This document shows, piece by piece, positions 11,904 through 22,919 of a DNA stretch of 64,000 nucleotides. This stretch comes from Deroplatys truncata (Eukaryota > Arthropoda > Insecta > Mantodea > Mantidae). The position numbers and the translations under genes are program-made. The first letter of the stretch is position 1. Each line of letters opens with the position of its first letter. The notes below the pieces were generated by a model, which saw only the letters and a list, made by a program, of their open reading frames with translations, had not been told where the DNA came from and ran no database searches. Where the stretch lies: the NCBI GenBank assembly GCA_030765065.1, contig CM060986.1, positions 137,175,142-137,239,141 on the forward strand, in the 5' to 3' direction.

Positions 11904-13314
11904 CATCCCCGTCGGCTAAAAATATCGCCGCCCTCGGCGATAATGTAAATACTCCTGCAGCACAAAGGCATAACCAAGATGGGCTGCAGGTGAATCCCGA
12001 AGGATTAAAGCATAAAACAGACATATACAAAGTTTTACAAGTGGATCTCCTTCCGAGTCCAATGGAAACAAACATAAAAACCATGAAGTGGCATTAAAGA
12101 TAAAATACAGGAACTAATACTATGGGATACAGAAATCATCAAACAAAAGTATACAATGAAAGGATTACACACATAATGGATCAAACTATATATAAAGAAT
12201 AAAAATCATTTGAAAGGTTTTGATAACACCTGAAAAAAAAAACCGGAAAAGGAGAGAGAGAGAGAGCCGAAAGAACTGCCCAACTGTACGGACAAGGGTG
12301 GAAAGGAAGGAAAAAAAAAACAGAGGGAAAAGGCTATGAGAAAAGAAGGATGCGGCAGGACTAGACAACAAGGATCTAGTAAATGGTAACTGCACACAAC
12401 AGTCCAGACACACCGAGCGCACCAGCAGGTTCAGTAAGTTCGCAGAGGGCGAACGCACCCAACACGCATATACACTCAAACACAGCCCTGAAGAATGTAG
12501 AGAGCATAGAATTTATAGTTCTTCACAGCATGAAGAGTGCACTAAAGGCACAACCACTGGGAAATCCGATCGGCAAAGTGGGAGAGAATGTTCGGGAGAG
12601 ATTAAAAGGTCCATCTCAACCCTATCACACAGTGCCGGCATTGATGAGGTCCAAAACTGAGGAGGGCAAAGATCAAGTCCATCATGTAGAATTGTATAGT
12701 GCACACGTAGAAAGGCAAACTGCCCCGACGCAGTAGGATTTCCCAGCTACATTGGATGAGAAGGTGCGTGGGCAACGTCCATCATACTTTGCAGGGTGCG
12801 ATGCGCTCCAGGTATGCTGGCAGTAAAGGTCCATTCGTGTAACATAGCAAACAAACAGAGGGATTATAAAATGGGTAGAAAATGAGAAGGAAGTACACAA
12901 CGGAAAAGAAAAGGGAAGGTGCTGGAGAGGCACTGCTACTGGAATAAGTTATCAAAGGAGAAGGGCATAGGGACAGTATACAAAGAAAAGGAAAACAAGT
13001 AACTGGAAATAGGTGCTACCAATAACAAATATGTAATATCTAATACTAATACAGAAACTGGAAAATGAATATATATGTGGTATGTATATAATGAATTAAA
13101 AATCATAAAGAGGAGAAGAGACATTCGTGTGGCAAAGTGAACGGGGAGAGAAAAAAAAATGCAAAGTCAAATGCGGCACGCAACAACCTCTGCGCATCAC
13201 CAATGCCTTTTCTCTTATATAGAAATAAACACAAACAAACAGAATATATATACTGATTGAGCGAGAGAAACCTAAAGGGTCAATAAAGAGATTACAGAGA
13301 CACTTGACAAACAG
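11904..13314 (-). other. 3' untranslated region of the gypsy element
   Basis: About 1.4 kb between the env2 stop and the 3' LTR, with purine-rich plus-strand patches (GAGAGAGAGAG near 12253). Open frames here are short, overlap on both strands and show no domain. Confidence 0.6.
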
Positions 13315-15132
13315 TTACACCTGTGATGCGGCAACAGCAGTGTAAGGCATACCTGCCGGCCGAGGCCGGACATACGTTAGAGGCGCAGGCCTTGGGAACG
13401 TATAGGCAGTCTCTCCCGTTCGAGGAATTTCATATAAAGGTAAGGCAGGAGTAGGAGTAACAGGGGTGAGTGGTAAAGGAGCTGGTGCAGGAGGAGCGAC
13501 TTCGTCATAACCATGCCGAGACCGTGAAGCTAGGGATGACGGAGGGCTACGGGAAGGAAAATCGGCAGACCAAGGTCTAACGTTCCACCAACAAATAGGA
13601 TACAGTCCGTTGGTTATGGCTAACCAAAGTAAATAGGCAATTAGTAGTGCATTGATGCCAAATAATATTCCAATCAGAGACATAGTAGTGATTGTCGAAT
13701 AATCTTTAGAATGCCAGTTAGAATTGTAACACTCGTCCAATGACGTATAAGTGGGGTAAGCTGCTGCATGATAAGGCGGCAGTATAGTAGTAGCAATGGA
13801 CGACCAGGGTGCTGGTATTAACCTATGAATTTCGACTGAAGGTTGGGCCATGGCAACACATTGTCTAGGTGGTAAGAGCAAATAATGGGCCGCAGTGGCG
13901 TTGCATTGACATGGAATGCGGACCCGATACGCGCCAATATCACTATGTAAGTGAATAGTCCGCTGCGAGGCAGGGCACTGTACCTGAAACTCAGGCACGT
14001 GAGTAAGAGTAAACGTAAATGTATCATAAAGAGAAACCATAGGTTTACGGTTATTAATGCAAGACATTGGGCATACATTAGACAAGTTAAAAGCTGAGCT
14101 TCCATGCAAGATGGCGGCTGTACAAGCCGTGAATAATGCCGAAACTCCATAAGCTGGTGTGACCAGACACATACTAGACCTAGAAGTATCGCATTGTGGT
14201 ATTAAAATCCGAAAACCACTACGGGTGTTTAGGATTGCAACCGCGCGTCCCTCTAAGTCGATCATGCATGTTTTTTCAAAAAATGCAAAGGGTGTGGGCG
14301 TAAAATAACGTCCCACCGCCTCTTGTACGTCCGCCTGTAGCAAAGGAATGTGTAGGCCCAACATAATGAATTGCGTGGAAAAAAGACAATCTACTATTGG
14401 CGCAGTATAATATTTACCAATAACATCCTTACCCCAGACTAGCCGAAAACCCATGTTTTTACGTAACACAGCGTCCAATGCTTCATTTAAAAGAGAAGGG
14501 GATATCACTGAGGGATGCAAATGACGAGTTACACATGATCTGTACAAACGATCAGTACGGCCCACCTGGTGTAACGGTTCAAATAAGGGTCCAGCACCCG
14601 AAGGACGTAATGTTAGAGCATCCTGAAGATTAAAGACTATGTCACAGAAAGATGTATTAAATAATGTGACAAAATGATTGAATCGCCGCACTTTCTGCAA
14701 TATACCGCGTATGGCATTATCAGAAACATACATATTTTCTACATGCTGCTTATCAGCAAGCAAAAATTGCGATCCAAAAATGGATCCATCACCTCGTAGC
14801 GGATTTTCATTCGACCGAAAAAGGGAAGCATATTCCTCTTGCACAGTTTTAAACTTAGATAACAGCCAATCGCAGAATGCAGAAGTACTGGCGTTCAATT
14901 TACAATATGGTGATATGGGCGTGTGTACTTCACATTGTGAAGCAAAGAACAATACTGGAACTGAATTTTCATATAACGTCAAATTTGGGAGTGAATAGAA
15001 ATCACCACCAGCCGTTACCTCTATAGGTGAAGGTTCATGAAGTCCTCCACATACATTAGGGGTTGTCAGGGTTAAAACAAAGTAGAAGAACATGCTTGCG
15101 GTAGCCAGTTCAGAAGTCATGTTCATAAACAT
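13315..15132 (-). CDS. Env2: second, paralogous F-like envelope glycoprotein without furin site
   Basis: A 605-residue protein with a signal peptide (MFFYFVLTLTTPNVCGG region), a Cys-rich ectodomain, one membrane segment at about 484-506 (MSLIGILFGINALLIAYLLW), and a 99-residue tail rich in Pro and Tyr. It is a paralogue of env1: both share, in order, a TPFA block, QCD...CL/CY, LFT.C, LHG.SA/LHGMTA, CP..C, a PC.C block, and LIPA.WS, ending with a Cys followed by NSNW/NTNW before the membrane. It has no RXKR-type site or clear fusion peptide; the nearest basic stretch is KVRR within QKVRRFNHF. It may be a receptor-binding or accessory envelope. The frame is complete. Confidence 0.85.
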   Translation of the reverse strand: MFMNMTSELATASMFFYFVLTLTTPNVCGGLHEPSPIEVTAGGDFYSLPNLTLYENSVPVLFFASQCEVHTPISPYCKLNASTSAFCDWLLSKFKTVQEEYASLFRSNENPLRGDGSIFGSQFLLADKQHVENMYVSDNAIRGILQKVRRFNHFVTLFNTSFCDIVFNLQDALTLRPSGAGPLFEPLHQVGRTDRLYRSCVTRHLHPSVISPSLLNEALDAVLRKNMGFRLVWGKDVIGKYYTAPIVDCLFSTQFIMLGLHIPLLQADVQEAVGRYFTPTPFAFFEKTCMIDLEGRAVAILNTRSGFRILIPQCDTSRSSMCLVTPAYGVSALFTACTAAILHGSSAFNLSNVCPMSCINNRKPMVSLYDTFTFTLTHVPEFQVQCPASQRTIHLHSDIGAYRVRIPCQCNATAAHYLLLPPRQCVAMAQPSVEIHRLIPAPWSSIATTILPPYHAAAYPTYTSLDECYNSNWHSKDYSTITTMSLIGILFGINALLIAYLLWLAITNGLYPICWWNVRPWSADFPSRSPPSSLASRSRHGYDEVAPPAPAPLPLTPVTPTPALPLYEIPRTGETAYTFPRPAPLTYVRPRPAGMPYTAVAASQV

Positions 15133-15748
15133 CTCTTCTCACCGTAACTTATTCACTGTTTTACTTGGTCCTAGGACATTAATAATACAATAAATCTTCA
15201 AAAGAAATGTGGTTTCATGGAGCGACCCGCGCGTCCAACAACCAAAAACAATTAAAACGCGTTAGAATATTCATTGTGCACAACATATATTTTCATAGCA
15301 TTTCAAACTTATCAGAGATCAATCCAGCAGGACCTCGCGGTACTCTGCGGATTGAGACACTCTGGTTCTTAAATGGACCTTCCTTAATACGGAAAAGCTC
15401 ACAGGATCTTGCGATATATCTGCGAACACAAATAACTTATTTACTGGCTTAATAATCATCCGTCACACCCAAGAGGGTCTCACGACGTCCTCTGAGAGTG
15501 TACGGGGTCACTTCCTTGTAAACAGAAGAAAAGGAAAGGAAAACAGTATTAACAACCTGACAATTCCTAAGTATTTACAGAAAATATGAAATAATAAAGT
15601 ACTTGTTAAATAATGACGTTAACATACTGTAGGTAAAGGCTGGAAAGTTCTAAGAAGAATAACAGGAAGCGGAGTAGTCACCACTTCCTATAAAAAGTCC
15701 CAGTAATACATATTTACAGCGCCACTTAGAATCTGACTGAATATGAAC

Positions 15749-15789
<41 letters not shown>

Positions 15790-15820
15790 AAGAATAAACC
15801 AATTGATATTACCAATGTAG
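15133..15820 (-). other. Spacer between env1 and env2
   Basis: About 690 bp with no coding frame I trust. It holds a (GA)n tract at 15752-15785 near the env1 stop and, on the minus strand near 15170, an acceptor-like TTATTAATGTCCTAG about 40 nt upstream of the env2 ATG. Confidence 0.6.
15752..15785. repeat. (GA)n microsatellite
   Basis: An uninterrupted run of about 17 GA units just downstream of env1. Confidence 0.9.
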
Positions 15821-17878
15821 TCAGTGTGTTGGATTTGGTCCTGCTTCCGGTATTGGATCCAGTTGTGTGAGTGGCTTCCCCCTGGGTGCCACTGGTGGCG
15901 TTGTAAGCAAGAGTATACTTCCTGTAGGTTGTTCAGGAGTCGTATTAGGCGTTGGTCTACGTACAGCCCAATGTAGGCGAATTACCTGCCAACACAACTT
16001 AAAGGATCGATAAGCCGCTGCACCAATAAATACCAAAAGTAATATACCAAAAAATATTACGAAACCATCATAAAAAACGTTTGAAACTGTTCCGGAAGCA
16101 AGTGCACCCGGCAGTCTTGCCGTAATTAAAAGCTCCGGGCGCCGAAATAATATGACTGTTATCACAATAGTTAAAAATGTAGTCCATATGAACAACAAAT
16201 GGGTTTGAATAGAGGAACGGTGTGTCATCAAACCGGGTTCCACTATAGAATTTGCGTAGGGCACATGCGATAAATTAAGGTGTGGTACTTCTATCGACCA
16301 ATTAGTATTTAAGCATTGGGAAAGGTTAGTAAAGGTTAAGTGATCAGAACTGGCCCACGGAGAAATTTTAAGGGAGCCTAATATCGACCAACCCGCCGGG
16401 ATAAGGTGAAGGGTTTGTGGTTTAGGTACTGCAAAATCTAGGCAGGGAAAGCGCTTCGGTATATGTACCACCTGGCCCAATTTAAGCTCACAGGAACAAG
16501 GAAGCGTAAGTTGTAAAGCACCAGGGGAGTTTGGTGGTAAACTGGGGATCAAGCGAGTAAGATTATTGCATATTAATTCAATAGGTTCTAGTGGGTGAGT
16601 AATGACGTATTCATCCCGCGCAATTTCTGTTATCAACATCTTATTAGCAGTATGGCATTGGAAGGGACAAAATTCATTCATTTCCGAAGCTGTCATGCCA
16701 TGAAGCAGTTTAGTCGCGCACAGTGGTGTAAAAAGCAAATCGTCACTAAAACGTGGAATGTAACATAAACCAGTTTTAAATGGATCACACTGTTGTATCG
16801 CCGCCCCAGTGATAGGGCGTACCTGAGATCCACTAACAGCAACAAAAGCTGTATCGTGTAGTATAGTACATGTCGAAGAGCCCCATGCAAAGGGTGTGCT
16901 CAAAAATTGAAAAAGTTCCCATTGTGAACCTCGTTGTCTTACTGGAATTTTAACAGTGACTAAAATATAGGTTGTGCTAAATGAACATGACGTAATTTCG
17001 AGGTCAAAATAACGATGAATTTCGGTTGTGTCAATAACTAATTCAAAGTTAGTGCTAACCAGACTTTGTTTCAGTTGTAACAAATCATGTTCGAAAACAT
17101 CATAGGGGATTACGGAAAGTGGAAATAAGTGATTGCGGCATAAGAGCATTGCATCCATCTGCTTTAAAAACAGTACAGTATGTACGGATCTCTGAGTATT
17201 CTGCAAAATTTCCCACAAGGAAAAAAATTGATGATCGGTTATTTGATCTAATTCGTTGCGTATACTACTATAAGTGTAATTAGCGGCTCTCATTACAATC
17301 TTTAGTCGGTCATTAATTTTATCAAAAGATCTAGTCAATTGTTCGCTATAGTCATTCAACTTGTCTCTTGCAGCCGAAAACCAAGCATGGTCCTCGGTAA
17401 TAATACGTTCCATGGATGCATAATGATCTAGTAATTGTCGGTCTGTGGCCGCTAAAGCATTAATTTGATTTGACGTTGCGACGTCACAACAGAAATGAAG
17501 TATTTCTCCGAAAAAAGCAATTCCACGTTTAGTTCGATGATCCTCCATGTTAGTGAAATTAAAAACAGCATCTGATAACTTACGCAGTTCTCGGTCAAGA
17601 GTTTGTCCAATAAAATTAATATCGTCTTCCAATTGAATTAATATTTGTGGGGGTGAACGTCTGCCTGCTGGCCTTGGAGCAGTCAGCTGTTGTCGCTCCA
17701 CCCTCTCTCGTAGGACCTTAAATGTCAACGGAACAGAAGCCTGATAGGCTATAGTTTTGGGCAGGCGTCTCATAGCCGCCCCTGTTGCTATGCGTATAGG
17801 CCTGTCGCTTATCTCCTCCGTGGTGATAGCTGGCAGAAGGGCCATTAGCAAAAGGAGATGCACGTGGAGATAGGACAT
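15821..17878 (-). CDS. env: Env1: F-like envelope glycoprotein with furin-type site
   Basis: A class I fusion-type envelope of the baculovirus-F/errantivirus Env group. The frame opens at 17893, but a strong acceptor (GCACTTTTTCCAG) ends exactly before the ATG at 17878, so translation probably starts there on a spliced RNA. Numbering from 17893: signal peptide about 6-25; cleavage motif RTKR at 120-123; then a hydrophobic Gly/Phe-rich fusion-peptide-like stretch GIAFFGEILHFCC; a long helical region; a Cys-rich ectodomain; two membrane segments at about 566-583 and 611-631; and a 59-residue Pro-rich cytoplasmic tail. It would bind and fuse membranes if a particle forms. The frame is complete, with no stops. 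About 0.7 kb separates it from env2. Confidence 0.87.
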   Translation of the reverse strand: MSYLHVHLLLLMALLPAITTEEISDRPIRIATGAAMRRLPKTIAYQASVPLTFKVLRERVERQQLTAPRPAGRRSPPQILIQLEDDINFIGQTLDRELRKLSDAVFNFTNMEDHRTKRGIAFFGEILHFCCDVATSNQINALAATDRQLLDHYASMERIITEDHAWFSAARDKLNDYSEQLTRSFDKINDRLKIVMRAANYTYSSIRNELDQITDHQFFSLWEILQNTQRSVHTVLFLKQMDAMLLCRNHLFPLSVIPYDVFEHDLLQLKQSLVSTNFELVIDTTEIHRYFDLEITSCSFSTTYILVTVKIPVRQRGSQWELFQFLSTPFAWGSSTCTILHDTAFVAVSGSQVRPITGAAIQQCDPFKTGLCYIPRFSDDLLFTPLCATKLLHGMTASEMNEFCPFQCHTANKMLITEIARDEYVITHPLEPIELICNNLTRLIPSLPPNSPGALQLTLPCSCELKLGQVVHIPKRFPCLDFAVPKPQTLHLIPAGWSILGSLKISPWASSDHLTFTNLSQCLNTNWSIEVPHLNLSHVPYANSIVEPGLMTHRSSIQTHLLFIWTTFLTIVITVILFRRPELLITARLPGALASGTVSNVFYDGFVIFFGILLLVFIGAAAYRSFKLCWQVIRLHWAVRRPTPNTTPEQPTGSILLLTTPPVAPRGKPLTQLDPIPEAGPNPTH

Positions 17879-17895
17879 CTGGAAAAAGTGCATAA
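17875..17895 (-). promoter_or_regulatory. Splice acceptor at the env1 start codon
   Basis: The minus strand reads a pyrimidine-rich tract, TTTCTTATGCACTTTTTCCAG, then ATG at 17878. Errantivirus env genes are expressed from spliced RNA, so this fits; the upstream in-frame ATG at 17893 would be inside the intron. Confidence 0.65.
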
Positions 17896-18304
17896 GAAAC
17901 GGTAAAGGGCCGATAATGCCAATAGAAAAACAGAAGGTATTACAGAATGAATAACTTAATTCTTATATGACAGAGTAAACTTATTAACTAATTTATTTAG
18001 TAATTATATATATATATATATTTGTTTCATGTACACCACAATAAGTGGCATGACATATGCTACGTATAAGATATCACTTAGGAATATTCAAACGTATATA
18101 AATGGAGCTTTATTGGATTATATACCATAGCGGGTCAAAAATGAGTGTTTGAGGATAATAGCTGAGCGCTGTGTTATCTACAACATTCAGAAACAAGTAA
18201 AGAACTAACAATAAAGTAAATAAATACTATTCCATTTCTTATTAGAAAATGCAGTATGTAATATGCTACTAAACGAAGGCAGTGCAGATTTTCGTCTTCG
18301 TTTA

Positions 18305-18550
18305 TCACTCTAAGTAACAGGAAGTGGTTACCGGGAAGAAAACCCAGACACCAAGTGTATCCTGAACTTTTCCTAGTGTTATTACTAAGCTAGACGATAT
18401 AATGTGCATTCCCGGAACGGTCCAGATGCTCCTCGGGGGCCTATATACCCTTAAACTGCTGCAAGATATTAGGAGCACCTTGCATCCGGACGCACAAACT
18501 ATTTTGAATAGTGCATGGGTAAGTAGGCACTTTAGCCAATATACATACAT
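18305..18550 (-). CDS. Possible small accessory ORF with a CAG/ATG splice acceptor
   Basis: 81 codons from an ATG at 18550 directly after CTTCCTTTGCAG on the minus strand, the same acceptor-then-ATG layout as env1. The frame continues upstream to 18583 without the acceptor. The protein begins MYVYWLKCLLTHALF, is hydrophobic and Cys-containing, and has no family I recognise. It lies between ADAM and env1, where complex retroelements may place accessory genes. It may be chance. Confidence 0.35.
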   Translation of the reverse strand: MYVYWLKCLLTHALFKIVCASGCKVLLISCSSLRVYRPPRSIWTVPGMHIISSSLVITLGKVQDTLGVWVFFPVTTSCYLE

Positions 18551-18645
18551 CTGCAAAGGAAGTACAGACGATTGGAAAATCATATCATAGGGGGGTTAAG
18601 TTCTAGGGGCTGCTTAACCGTGAGGTAAGCTCACCACCTGATTAC

Positions 18646-18765
18646 CTGGGTACGGGTCCGTCTATAGCCGCCAATGAGGGGCCGGACGGGTACCACGACG
18701 ATGAGGCCTCTGAGGATGCCGACAGGGCATCCATTAGTGACATCGCAGGGACTGCTTAAGGCAGC
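18646..18765 (-). other. Candidate 120-nt exon between ADAM and env1
   Basis: On the minus strand it is bracketed by an acceptor-like TTTATTCCTTTAAG and a donor CCCAG then GTAATC. An ATG at 18743 opens 32 codons up to the donor (MSLMDALSASSEASSS...). It is clearly more GC-rich than the surrounding AT-rich DNA. Function unknown; could be an accessory-protein exon or a leader exon. Confidence 0.3.
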
Positions 18766-21208
18766 CTTAAAGGAATAAAATTCAAGGTAAGACATGAAAC
18801 GTAAGTTACGTATTCCTGTGTCAAGTATTTATAGGGTTTCCTGTAACATTCTGAGATAAATTAGGAGTAATAGCATCCAAGAAAATAATATCCCTATTGA
18901 GTAAATAGTCCAGGGGGAGAGAGAGGGAAATTAACCGGAACCGGTAATAAATGAGCAAAAAAACAAAAGAAAAAAAATCAATGCTTGGAACATAAAGACC
19001 TTATGCACGATTCGTGTCAACCTAAAGAAAAGGAAAGGAAGGGAGAGAAGAAACAAATACCCGTATTCGTAAATAAAAGCTTTAGGAACTGTTCATGTTA
19101 AAGAGGAGGGAAATAGAGAAATACTATAAACCAAAATTAAAAATAAATAAAATAAATTGTAGTGTGAAAGTTGTGGAGTACACATGCGCGATTCTGGATA
19201 TACGAAAAATATATAATGACACACACAGAAACATAGGCATACACATATATACATGCACCATACACATGTATACATGCACACGCACATACATACAAACAAA
19301 TGTATTTACAAATAATACTGTTGATCTCGAGGATTTTAAAACGCGCATCTCCGGTGAATTTTAAATACCAAAATTATAAACGGCAGAAAAACATTAAATA
19401 TACACAATATCAACTGGGATGTGTAAGAACAAGAAATAAAATACAACAGTATTAACGCTAGAAATTAAGTATGGCTTAGAAAAACAGACCGAGTGGAGAG
19501 AGAGATAGTGTTAGGAAGTAAAGACCGGCGCGTGACCTGCCTCTCTGTTAGACAGAAACAAACTGGAAGCTACAGCGGAAACGGAGTGATAAAGGCATCC
19601 GCTTAACAGTCGAGACAGTCACCGATAATAAAATTTTGAAGCAAAATGCTAACAGTATTAGAATGACCTATAACATCGTATGAACCGTCGCTTTGTATTT
19701 AACGATTTAAGATAATGTGGTAAACAGAAATTGAAATAATATGGGTACCTGTTGTGTATTGTAAGACGACGCAATAGTTTAAGTGATAGGCAGAAGAAAC
19801 AATTAAATCGAATGTTTAAGAAAACAAGAATGTGGGTGTCCAAGTGAAATTTAACTCTCAGTGCGTATTGTTAAAATATATTGCCAAGCATGTACTGCGA
19901 AGCAGTCAACAAAGACGTAAGTACAGAATTGTAACTAAGAAACGGATATGTTTTATGGTATATCAGTGGATTATGGGAAGGAATGTGAGTTAAGACGTTT
20001 AGCAGTTACATTTACGAATTATTATAGAAAAGTAATTACAAACACGGTGCAGGCAAACTAAACCTTCCTATAGGGCAGTGATAAAGAAACATAGTATTCC
20101 TAGGTGAAAAATATAATTGTTGATACTGTGGCATTAAGAGAAAATAATTAATTAATAATTTATCATGTTAATCAATGCATTAGCGAAAGAGAAAAAAATT
20201 ATAGGAATCCTAAAATAAACAGAAGAGACATATCGTGAATGCAAGAAATGTATAAAACAGTAATATTCGCGCAGTAATAAGTTATAACTATATAGAATCT
20301 CGTATAACAAAACAATTGTTAGAAATAAATTTTGAATTAAAATATTATTAGTAAATGCATCCATTCAATGTAGCAATTGAATATAATTATGTAGATATGC
20401 ATTTTGAATGGCACCCGAATGTGATGAACGAAAAGATTGAAGATGACAAATTGTATACTAAAGATAGGTGATGAATTAACAAAGTGTATGATTGCGTGAG
20501 ATATAATACCAATATGTAACAATAAGATATAGGATTGTTATATCATAAACGGTAAAAAAAAAGTTGTTAAGGAAGGAAAATCAAAGATCAAGTACGGAAT
20601 AAAATATAAGATAAATAACGAAGTGAACAAACCCAAACCCCTTACACTCGGATGCAGCAAACTGCTGTTAGGTATAGGTAGAAGAGATAGCGAGAAAATA
20701 TTTATAAAAATCTGAATTACTCCAACGTATAAAGAAGATAACACCAAGTTTTGAAATGTTTCCAAAATGGCGTCCAAGAGTACTAAAATCGAGACCAATG
20801 ATTTAAAATGTAAAATAATCTGAAAAACACTTCGCGTTACGGTGCCGAATTAAATAGATGACAAGAATGAAAACCTGATATGTGAAAATTCAATTAAAAC
20901 AGTACATTGTAACATAACTTAACATTTCTTATAAGAGAGAAAAAAAAAGATATGACAGTTAAAATATATTCATAGTTCATATACAAAGGAAACGTATGTA
21001 CATGCAGGCTTGGTGTTTAATATTTACAGCATTTATGTTTTGAATTTCTAATATTTATTAATTTGAATATTTACTTATAAATAAAGGTAAGTTCATGCTT
21101 TCAGAGGCATCACACATTTTTAATTGAATGGGAGATTTGCTAAGAGTGGTAAACTTATGTTATCCCAACTCTATGTATTCTGTTGCTACTGCTTCTTGTT
21201 CTACTTCG

Positions 21209-21251
<43 letters not shown>

Positions 21252-21503
21252 ATCAAGTGGTTATGATTGGATTATTAAAGGCAGCAACACAGTAAATCAT
21301 TCGACAATGCCAAATTAAACGATAAAGAAAATCTCATTAAGGTTATAAAAATTTAAATTTATTGCAAATAGTTTGCAAATGAGGCGATTATTGCATAACT
21401 GAAAATAAAACAACACTCTTATTCATTATACAAATATAAAATAGGACACACACAAAAGGAAAATTAGAAAAATCAGCTGAAAAAAACATGAAAATTATGA
21501 AAA
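18765..21503 (-). other. Long non-coding stretch downstream of ADAM
   Basis: About 2.7 kb, AT-rich, inside the retroelement between the ADAM stop and the small ORF region. Only short chance frames on either strand. It holds a (TTA)n microsatellite at about 21210-21250 and a CA-rich tract near 19220-19290. No domain recognised. Confidence 0.6.
21210..21250. repeat. (TTA)n microsatellite
   Basis: About 13 perfect trinucleotide units inside the gypsy element, just past the ADAM stop. Confidence 0.9.
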
Positions 21504-22479
21504 TTATGGCAGTCTTGCTGGAAGAGGGGGAGGAGGAGGAGGAGGAGGCCTAACCGGACACGGGAAACTATTATTATAGGAATTATCACTGTTACTTTGC
21601 TCCATCTGTAAGATAGACGCAGCCCAAGAACGTGAAGATTGATTACGTGTTACATGATTTCGAATCATCCACATAATAGAAATGAGTGGAAATATTCCAC
21701 CAAATATTACGTAAAAGGATATTTTCAATGTGCTGCGAATATTCGAAGAAACTTCTGAATTTGCAGTAGGTGGGTTATCCCTCGCAGTACTATTAATAAC
21801 TTTAGTGCAAAATGGTGGTTCATAACCTATATCACAGTGACATTGGTGTTTGTTAGTACAAATACCATGTCCGTTACAATGACATGTCTGATTTCCAATG
21901 GTGGCGACTGGAACGCAAGTCTGATTGACACATAATTTATTTTTGCCACATTTTGCGCCATTTGGTACAAGTCCTGGTTGAGGGACTTCCAAACCCAAAT
22001 CAACAAGAACTGTCGAGCATTTCTCATAAGTGCTATACTTTAACGTATTGCCAATTCGGGAGTAAAGGTGCATACCAAATATGATTTCATTACTTTGATG
22101 ACTACATTGCAATATTCCACAATACAAATCTTTCGTGGCCCACCGAATATAACGACCCGAAGGGTAGTCATACCCGCAATTACCATTAATACTTCCGCGA
22201 TCATTATTCTCATAGCAGTGCTTATCCATACTTCTTGCAGTGTGTCCCCATAAGATTTTACACTGATCGGTGTGAGTGGTACAGGAGTTTTGATAACAAA
22301 ATGCTCGTCCCTTTTTGCAACTAGTACCGTCCATTTTATAAATATCGTCAGGACAAAATTCTGAGATGCCATCACAGGAGTCAGAAATATCACATTCGGA
22401 AATGGCGGGGCGGCACATTGTGCCTTTAATTTTCGGAGAACAGGTTTCAATATTACAACACTTACCTGTAGCACACGAG
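21504..22479 (-). pseudogene. ADAM metalloprotease-disintegrin, C-terminal part (split by P element)
   Basis: Continues the ADAM frame across the 8-bp target duplication with register kept: 1343 bp from 28192 to 26850 plus 976 bp here makes 773 codons including the stop. Counting in the long open frame (from 22574, of which the first ~33 codons are P-element DNA): rest of the disintegrin domain with the ECD-type loop CRPAISECDISDSC (54-67), an ADAM Cys-rich region, an EGF-like module (231-256, CHCNGHGIC), a membrane segment at about 284-304 (FYVIFGGIFPLISIMWMI), and a basic, Ser-rich cytoplasmic tail that ends in a run of eight prolines (PPPPPPPPLPARLP), a typical SH3-domain ligand. It ends at TAA. 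No other defect was seen in this half, so the only visible lesion is the P insertion. Confidence 0.93.
22472..22479. repeat. 8-bp target duplication of the P element, left
   Basis: CACACGAG, repeated exactly at 26842-26849. It spans ADAM codons in the disintegrin domain, so the insertion point is known to the base. Confidence 0.95.
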
Positions 22480-22518
22480 CAGGACCGTCTAGAATGAACG
22501 GACCTGACACTGGCATTC
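22480..22518 (+). repeat. P-element terminal inverted repeat, left
   Basis: 39 bp matching the reverse complement of 26803-26841 at every base. Similarity continues patchily inward after a roughly 10-bp insertion (AAAATGG block). Confidence 0.94.
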
Positions 22519-22919
22519 GAGATTGAGGAAAATGGCGTCGGTTGTTGGTGATGATCGCTGTGGTGTTTACACATGCTAGCTGCTGTGTTGTGTTTTCGAT
22601 GCCTGCGATTTACTGTTTTTTTTTAGTAACTCCGGCATACTTTTGTATTTACATTAGTGAAGTAAGTGTCTTTTGTGCAATTTAGGAAACGAGAATAAAT
22701 CCAGTCATGTGTTTGTTGTGCCATGTGCTTTCCATGTGTTTATGTTTACTATTGTATTCCATATAGATTATGGCTATATTAAAAGTAAAGTATTATTAAT
22801 TTATCTGTTTGTGAACCTAATTTGAGTTACAGTTATAGTGGTGATACCTATAAAGAGGAAATTGTTTCAGAAGTTGATGTTATTGTCGCAAATATAGGTA
22901 CCTAACCTAAAACGCTACA

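Noticed and set aside
12186-12736. Overlapping frames of 97 and 117 codons on opposite strands
   Set aside because: They lie in the 3' untranslated part of the retroelement, have low complexity, and show no domain.
13315-17893. A baculovirus integration
   Set aside because: The F-like genes lie between the LTRs of a gypsy element, with no other baculovirus genes nearby.
22480-22574. ATG-started N-terminus of the C-terminal ADAM frame
   Set aside because: These codons are P-element terminal sequence read through by chance; the real ADAM frame resumes at 22479.
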